Assembly (NCBI GenBank): GCA_017882835.1
Contig: JADGOU010000099.1
Span: forward strand, 1-8,887
Source: Frankiaceae bacterium
GTDB lineage: Bacteria; Actinomycetota; Actinomycetes; JADGOU01
DNA length: 8,887 bases
Reading direction: 5' to 3'
Part shown: one piece after another, positions 5,636 through 8,887 of the stretch
Position numbering within the stretch: position 1 is the first letter of the stretch
How the letters are laid out: every line of letters starts with the position of its first letter
The notes under the pieces: generated by a model
What the model saw: only the letters and a program-made list of their open reading frames with translations
Told to the model about the DNA's origin: nothing
Database searches by the model: none
Position numbers and translations under genes: made by a program

Positions 5636-7122
5636 CAGAACACCTCCGCGAGGCCGGCCTCCTGCCACGGATGCACACCCTTGCGCCGCGCCGGCAGCTC
5701 GCCGCACAACCGCGGCGTCGGGAACACCTTGCCGGGGTTGCACCGACCGTCCGGGTCGAAGGCGCACCGCAGCAGCTGCATGGTGTCGAGGTCCGGCTCG
5801 GCGTACATCCGGCCCATGAACTTCCTCTTCTCGTGGCCCACGCCGTGCTCGCCGGTGATGGACCCGCCGTACTCGATGCAGATGTCGAGGATCGCGCCGG
5901 CGACCGCTTCGGCGCGGACGTCCTGGTCGGGCACCGAGCCGTCGAAGAGCACCAGCGGGTGCAGGTTGCCGTCCCCGGCGTGGAAGACGTTGGCCACCCG
6001 GACCCCGGTCTCTCCCGACAGGGCGGCGATCCGGCTCAGCACCTCCGACAGCGCGGTCCGCGGGATCACGCCGTCCTGAACGAGGTAGTCCGGGCTGATC
6101 CGGCCGACCGCAGCGAAGGCGCTCTTGCGGCCCTTCCAGAACAGCGTCCGCTCGTCCTCGTCGGCGGCGATGCGGATCTCGAAGGCACCGTTGGCCGAGC
6201 ACATCCGTTCCACGTCGGCGAACGAGTGCGCGACCTCGGCGGCCGGCCCGTCGAGCTCGACGATGAGTACGGCGCCGGCGCCGGCCGGGTAGCCGCAGTG
6301 CACCGCCGCCTCGGCCGCCTCGATGGCCAGCGCATCCATCATCTCCACCGCGGCCGGCACGATGCCGGCGGCGATGATCTCCGACACGGCCGCCCCGGCC
6401 TCGTCGGTGCCGGCGAACCCGGCGAGCAGCGTCTGCACCGCCTCCGGTCGGCGCATCAGCCGAACGGTCACCTCGGTGGCGATACCGAGCGTGCCCTCAG
6501 AGCCGACGAAGGCCCCCAGCACGTCGTACCCGGGATGATCGGTGGCCTTCCCGCCGAGGGTGACCAGTTCGCCGTCGGGCAGCACCACCTTCGCCCCGGT
6601 GACGTGGTTGGTGGTGAAGCCGTACTTGAGGCAGTGCGCCCCGCCGGAGTTCTCCGCCACGTTGCCGCCGATGGAGCAGACCAGTTGGCTGGAGGGGTCC
6701 GGGGCGAAGTAGTAGCCCTGCGGCGCCACTTCCCGGGTCACCCACAGGTTGATCACCCCCGGTTCCACCACCGCGCGGTGGTTGGGGATGTCCACCTCGA
6801 GGATGCTGTTCATCCTGCTGGTGACGATCAGTACGCCGTCCGCGACCGGCAGCGCACCACCGGACAGCCCGGTGCCCGACCCCCGGGCCACGAATGGCAC
6901 GCCGGACTGCGCGCACAGCCGGACCGTGGTCTGCACCTGCTCCGGCGTCTCGACCAGGACGACGATCGCTGGCGTGACGGTGAAGTGCGCCAGCCCGTCG
7001 CACTCGTACGTCCGGCACTGGGCATGGTCGGTGAGGACCGCCCGGGCCGGCAGCGCAGCCCGCAGCCGGGCCGCCAGCACGGGCAGAGTCATCACGTCCA
7101 GAATCGTCGCGTCCCGGTCCAT
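5635..7122 (-). CDS. glcD: Glycolate oxidase FAD-linked catalytic subunit GlcD
   Basis: This 495-residue FAD-dependent oxidase subunit converts glycolate to glyoxylate. The PCMH FAD-binding domain spans about residues 47-225. GSGTGLSGGA (81-90) is the first FAD loop, and GGNVAENSGGAHCLKYG (152-168) with the following TTNHV is typical of the GlcD/D-lactate dehydrogenase family. The C-terminal FAD-oxidase domain carries HAGDGNLHP (381-389), GEHGVG (424-429), and CNPGKVFP (461-468), which hold the metal/substrate-site histidines of the family. The length agrees with the roughly 500 residues usual for GlcD. The start at 7122 is supported by GGGAG (7128-7132) 5 bases upstream; an ATG at 7092 is a weaker alternative. 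It follows aceB after 14 bases and overlaps glcE by one base. A D-lactate dehydrogenase is the main alternative from sequence alone, but the glcE-glcF neighbours and the adjacent malate synthase point to glycolate. Confidence 0.94.
   Translation of the reverse strand: MDRDATILDVMTLPVLAARLRAALPARAVLTDHAQCRTYECDGLAHFTVTPAIVVLVETPEQVQTTVRLCAQSGVPFVARGSGTGLSGGALPVADGVLIVTSRMNSILEVDIPNHRAVVEPGVINLWVTREVAPQGYYFAPDPSSQLVCSIGGNVAENSGGAHCLKYGFTTNHVTGAKVVLPDGELVTLGGKATDHPGYDVLGAFVGSEGTLGIATEVTVRLMRRPEAVQTLLAGFAGTDEAGAAVSEIIAAGIVPAAVEMMDALAIEAAEAAVHCGYPAGAGAVLIVELDGPAAEVAHSFADVERMCSANGAFEIRIAADEDERTLFWKGRKSAFAAVGRISPDYLVQDGVIPRTALSEVLSRIAALSGETGVRVANVFHAGDGNLHPLVLFDGSVPDQDVRAEAVAGAILDICIEYGGSITGEHGVGHEKRKFMGRMYAEPDLDTMQLLRCAFDPDGRCNPGKVFPTPRLCGELPARRKGVHPWQEAGLAEVF
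5642..5647 (-). promoter_or_regulatory. Ribosome-binding site deciding the glcE start
   Basis: GGAGGT on the minus strand sits 6 bases before the glcE ATG, within the last glcD codons. Together with the one-base stop/start overlap it fixes the glcE start at 5635. Confidence 0.75.
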
Positions 7123-7136
7123 GGGCTCTCCCGGTC

Positions 7137-8735
7137 CTAGTCGATGTGCTGGTACGCCGGCAGAGTCAGGAAGTCCTCGAACTTGTCGTCCAGCGCCACC
7201 TGCTCGAAGAGCTCTTGCGCCTCCTTGAAGCGACCGGCGTCGTAGATCTGCTCCCCGATCGTCGCCCGGATCTTGTCCAGCTCCTCCTGGATGATCCGGC
7301 GGACGAGGTCGGGGGTGACCTTCTGACCTTCGGCCACTGTCACGTCGTTGTGCAGCCACTGCCACACTTGCGAGCGGGAGATCTCCGCGGTGGCGGCGTC
7401 CTCCATCAGGTTGAAGATCCCAACGGCGCCGGTGCCCCGCAGCCACGACTCCAGGTACTGCAGGCCGACGCTGACGTCATTGCGCAGGCCACCCTCAGTC
7501 ATGCCGGCCGGGGTCGACGCGACGTCCAGCAGCTGCTGGGCGGTGACGTGCACGTCGTCGCGCTGCCGGTCGAGCTGGTTGGGCCGCTCGCCCAGCGTCG
7601 CGTCGAAAGCCTCCAGGCAGATCGGCACCAGGTCGGGGTGGGCGACCCAGCTGCCGTCGTAGCCGTCCCGGGCGTCGCGCTGCTTGTCGTCGCGAACCTT
7701 GGCCATCGCCTTTTCGTTGACCTCGGGGTCGCGCCGGCTCGGGATGAAGGCCGCCATGCCGCCGATCGCGTGTGCCCCACGGCGGTGACACGTGCTGACC
7801 ACCAGCTCGGAGTAGGCCCGCATGAACGGCACGGTCATCGTGACGTCGTTGCGGTCCGGCATCAGGAACTGCTGGCCCCGGTTACGGAACTTTTTGATCA
7901 CGCTGAAGATGTAGTCCCACCGGCCGGCGTTGATGCCGCTGGAGTGGTCGCGGAGCTCGTAGAGGATCTCCTCCATCTCGAACGCGGCCGGAATGGTCTC
8001 GGCCAGCACGGTGGCCCGGATCGTGCCGCGGGGGAGGCCGAGCCCGTCCTGCGCGTAGTTGAACACCTCGTTCCACAGCCGGGCCTCGAGGTGGCTCTCC
8101 AGCTTGGGCAGGTAGAAGTAGGGACCGGCGCCCTTGTCAAGAAGTCGCCGGGCGTTGTGGAAGAAGTAGAGGCCGAAGTCGAACAGGGCACCGGAGCACG
8201 GCTCCCCGTCGACGAGCAGGTGCTTCTCTGGCAGGTGCCAGCCGCGGGTGCGCACGATCAGGACGGCTGGGTTGGCGCCCAGGGCGTAGTGCGCGCCCTC
8301 CGGGCTGGTGAACTCCAGCCGTCGCTCGATCGCGTCGATCAGGTTGCGCTGGCCTTGGATGAGGTTGTCCCAGGTCGGGGTGTTGGAGTCCTCGAAGTCC
8401 GCCATGAACACCTTGGCGCCGGAGTTCAGGGCATTGATCAGCATCTTCTTGTCGGTCGGACCGGTGATCTCCACCCGCCGGTCCCGCAGCGCCGGCGGCG
8501 CCTCCGCGACCTTCCAGTCGCTGTCGCGCACCGAGCGCGTCTGGGCGAGGAAGTCCAGCGTGCCGCCGGCGTCGAGCTCGGCCTGGACCCGGTCGCGCCG
8601 TTCGAGCAGCTCGCGGCGGCGACCGCCGAACTGCCGCTGCAGCCCGGCGACGAAGGCCAGGGCCTCCTCGGTCAGGATCTCGGCGTAGTCGTCCTTCATC
8701 GGACCGGTGACGCTGACGCCGTCGGGCTGGCCCAT
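7137..8735 (-). CDS. aceB: Malate synthase A
   Basis: This 532-residue enzyme condenses glyoxylate and acetyl-CoA to malate and CoA in the cytoplasm. Its length fits the A isoform (about 530) rather than isoform G (about 720). Visible motifs are VFMADFEDSNTPTWDN (109-124), the active-site Arg in RTRGWHLPEKH (162-172), the Mg-binding Glu246 in AETIPAAFEMEEIL, the signature RDHSSGINAGRWDYIF (262-277) with Asp274, and the general-base Asp446 in NLMEDAATAEISRSQ. The signature has Ile where the family usually has Leu in GLN, a conservative change. The start at 8735 is chosen because GGAGGT (8740-8745) is 4 bases upstream; the frame stays open to 8828 but that extension is Arg-rich and unlike the family. 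It is the first gene of the minus-strand operon and consumes the glyoxylate made by GlcDEF encoded just downstream. Confidence 0.96.
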   Translation of the reverse strand: MGQPDGVSVTGPMKDDYAEILTEEALAFVAGLQRQFGGRRRELLERRDRVQAELDAGGTLDFLAQTRSVRDSDWKVAEAPPALRDRRVEITGPTDKKMLINALNSGAKVFMADFEDSNTPTWDNLIQGQRNLIDAIERRLEFTSPEGAHYALGANPAVLIVRTRGWHLPEKHLLVDGEPCSGALFDFGLYFFHNARRLLDKGAGPYFYLPKLESHLEARLWNEVFNYAQDGLGLPRGTIRATVLAETIPAAFEMEEILYELRDHSSGINAGRWDYIFSVIKKFRNRGQQFLMPDRNDVTMTVPFMRAYSELVVSTCHRRGAHAIGGMAAFIPSRRDPEVNEKAMAKVRDDKQRDARDGYDGSWVAHPDLVPICLEAFDATLGERPNQLDRQRDDVHVTAQQLLDVASTPAGMTEGGLRNDVSVGLQYLESWLRGTGAVGIFNLMEDAATAEISRSQVWQWLHNDVTVAEGQKVTPDLVRRIIQEELDKIRATIGEQIYDAGRFKEAQELFEQVALDDKFEDFLTLPAYQHID

Positions 8736-8739
8736 GCCT

Positions 8740-8745
8740 ACCTCC
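8740..8745 (-). promoter_or_regulatory. Ribosome-binding site deciding the aceB start
   Basis: GGAGGT on the minus strand lies 4 bases before the ATG at 8735. It favours this start over the in-frame ATG codons at 8828 and 8699. Confidence 0.7.
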
Positions 8746-8854
8746 GCGTGTGCTCGCCGTCGGATACCGCGGACCCTCCTACCACGGTGGGCCAAACGCA
8801 ATACCCCGGCACGTCCGAGGCCACTCATCGGTTGGCGGCGTAGCGTGCGGCGTT

Positions 8855-8886
8855 GCCGGGCGAGCAGATGGCCGGGCGAGCAGATG
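8855..8886. repeat. Two exact 16-bp tandem copies at the window edge
   Basis: The unit gccgggcgagcagatg is present twice head to tail (8855-8870 and 8871-8886), and base 8887 matches the first base of a third copy. The array may continue outside the window. It lies about 120 bases upstream of the aceB start. Whether it is regulatory, an upstream gene's coding repeat, or a simple duplication cannot be told from here. Confidence 0.85.
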
Positions 8887-8887
8887 G

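Larger units (their letters stand above)
8736..8887 (-). other. Leader region of the aceB-glcDEF-moxR-VWA operon
   Basis: These 152 bases precede the first gene of the minus-strand operon and should hold its promoter and any operator. I find no convincing actinobacterial -35/-10 pair; the least GC-rich part is around 8793-8805 (minus strand ggtattgcgtttgg). Short inverted matches such as ccacggtgg (8791-8799) are too weak to call operators. The distal end carries the 16-bp tandem repeat. No regulator gene or coding region is recognisable here before the window ends. Confidence 0.5.

Noticed and set aside
5636..6202. N-terminal extension of GlcE into glcD
   Set aside because: The extension is an out-of-frame shadow of GlcD; the TGATG overlap and GGAGGT site fix the start at 5635.
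4394..7140. Two long plus-strand frames opposite glcE and glcD
   Set aside because: Their His/Arg/Gly-rich sequence is the mirror of GC-rich codons on the other strand. No domain is seen and the minus-strand genes explain the region.
8736..8828. N-terminal extension of malate synthase
   Set aside because: The extra 31 residues are Arg-rich and unlike the family, and the ribosome-binding site at 8740-8745 lies inside them.
7146..8843. 565-codon plus-strand frame opposite aceB
   Set aside because: It covers the whole of a clear malate synthase gene and shows no family features of its own.
8855..8887. Start of a CRISPR array
   Set aside because: The 16-bp units are directly adjacent with no spacers and are too short for CRISPR repeats.

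Overview
The window reads as chromosomal DNA from a high-GC actinomycete. GC is high throughout, third codon positions are strongly G/C-biased, every gene end seen here uses TAG or TGA, and the protein sequences look actinobacterial. The genus cannot be named from the sequence alone. Coding density is very high: no stretch longer than about 150 bases lacks a gene.

Layout. On the plus strand at the left edge is the tail of a sensor histidine kinase (1-168). Three bases later comes a small stand-alone response-regulator receiver (172-563), whose reading frame is broken near codon 15 at an ATGA junction. The other six genes all lie on the minus strand, read right to left, with gaps of -1 to about 34 bases: malate synthase A (aceB, 7137-8735), glycolate oxidase subunits GlcD (5635-7122), GlcE (4358-5635) and GlcF (2961-4355), a MoxR-type AAA+ ATPase (2030-2926), and a CoxE-like VWA-domain protein (574-2013). 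The last of these converges on the receiver gene with 10 bases between the stop codons. The first 152 bases of the window's right edge (8736-8887) are the leader of the minus-strand operon and carry a 16-bp tandem repeat.

How the genes fit together. GlcDEF oxidises glycolate to glyoxylate, passing electrons through FAD and two [4Fe-4S] clusters. Malate synthase condenses glyoxylate with acetyl-CoA to give malate. The operon is therefore a complete two-step glycolate-to-malate module. The MoxR/VWA pair resembles the CoxD/CoxE type of ATPase-plus-VWA assembly machine. Its position in the same transcription unit suggests a role in maturing the Fe-S/flavin oxidase, or in maturing a molybdenum hydroxylase (for example in purine catabolism) encoded outside the window. 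No transport gene, regulator, phosphoglycolate phosphatase or purine-pathway gene is visible here.

The points most worth a second look are the frame break in the receiver gene, the unexplained coupling of a MoxR/VWA pair to glycolate oxidase, and two short tandem repeats. I see no RNA gene, transposon, CRISPR array or phage gene.
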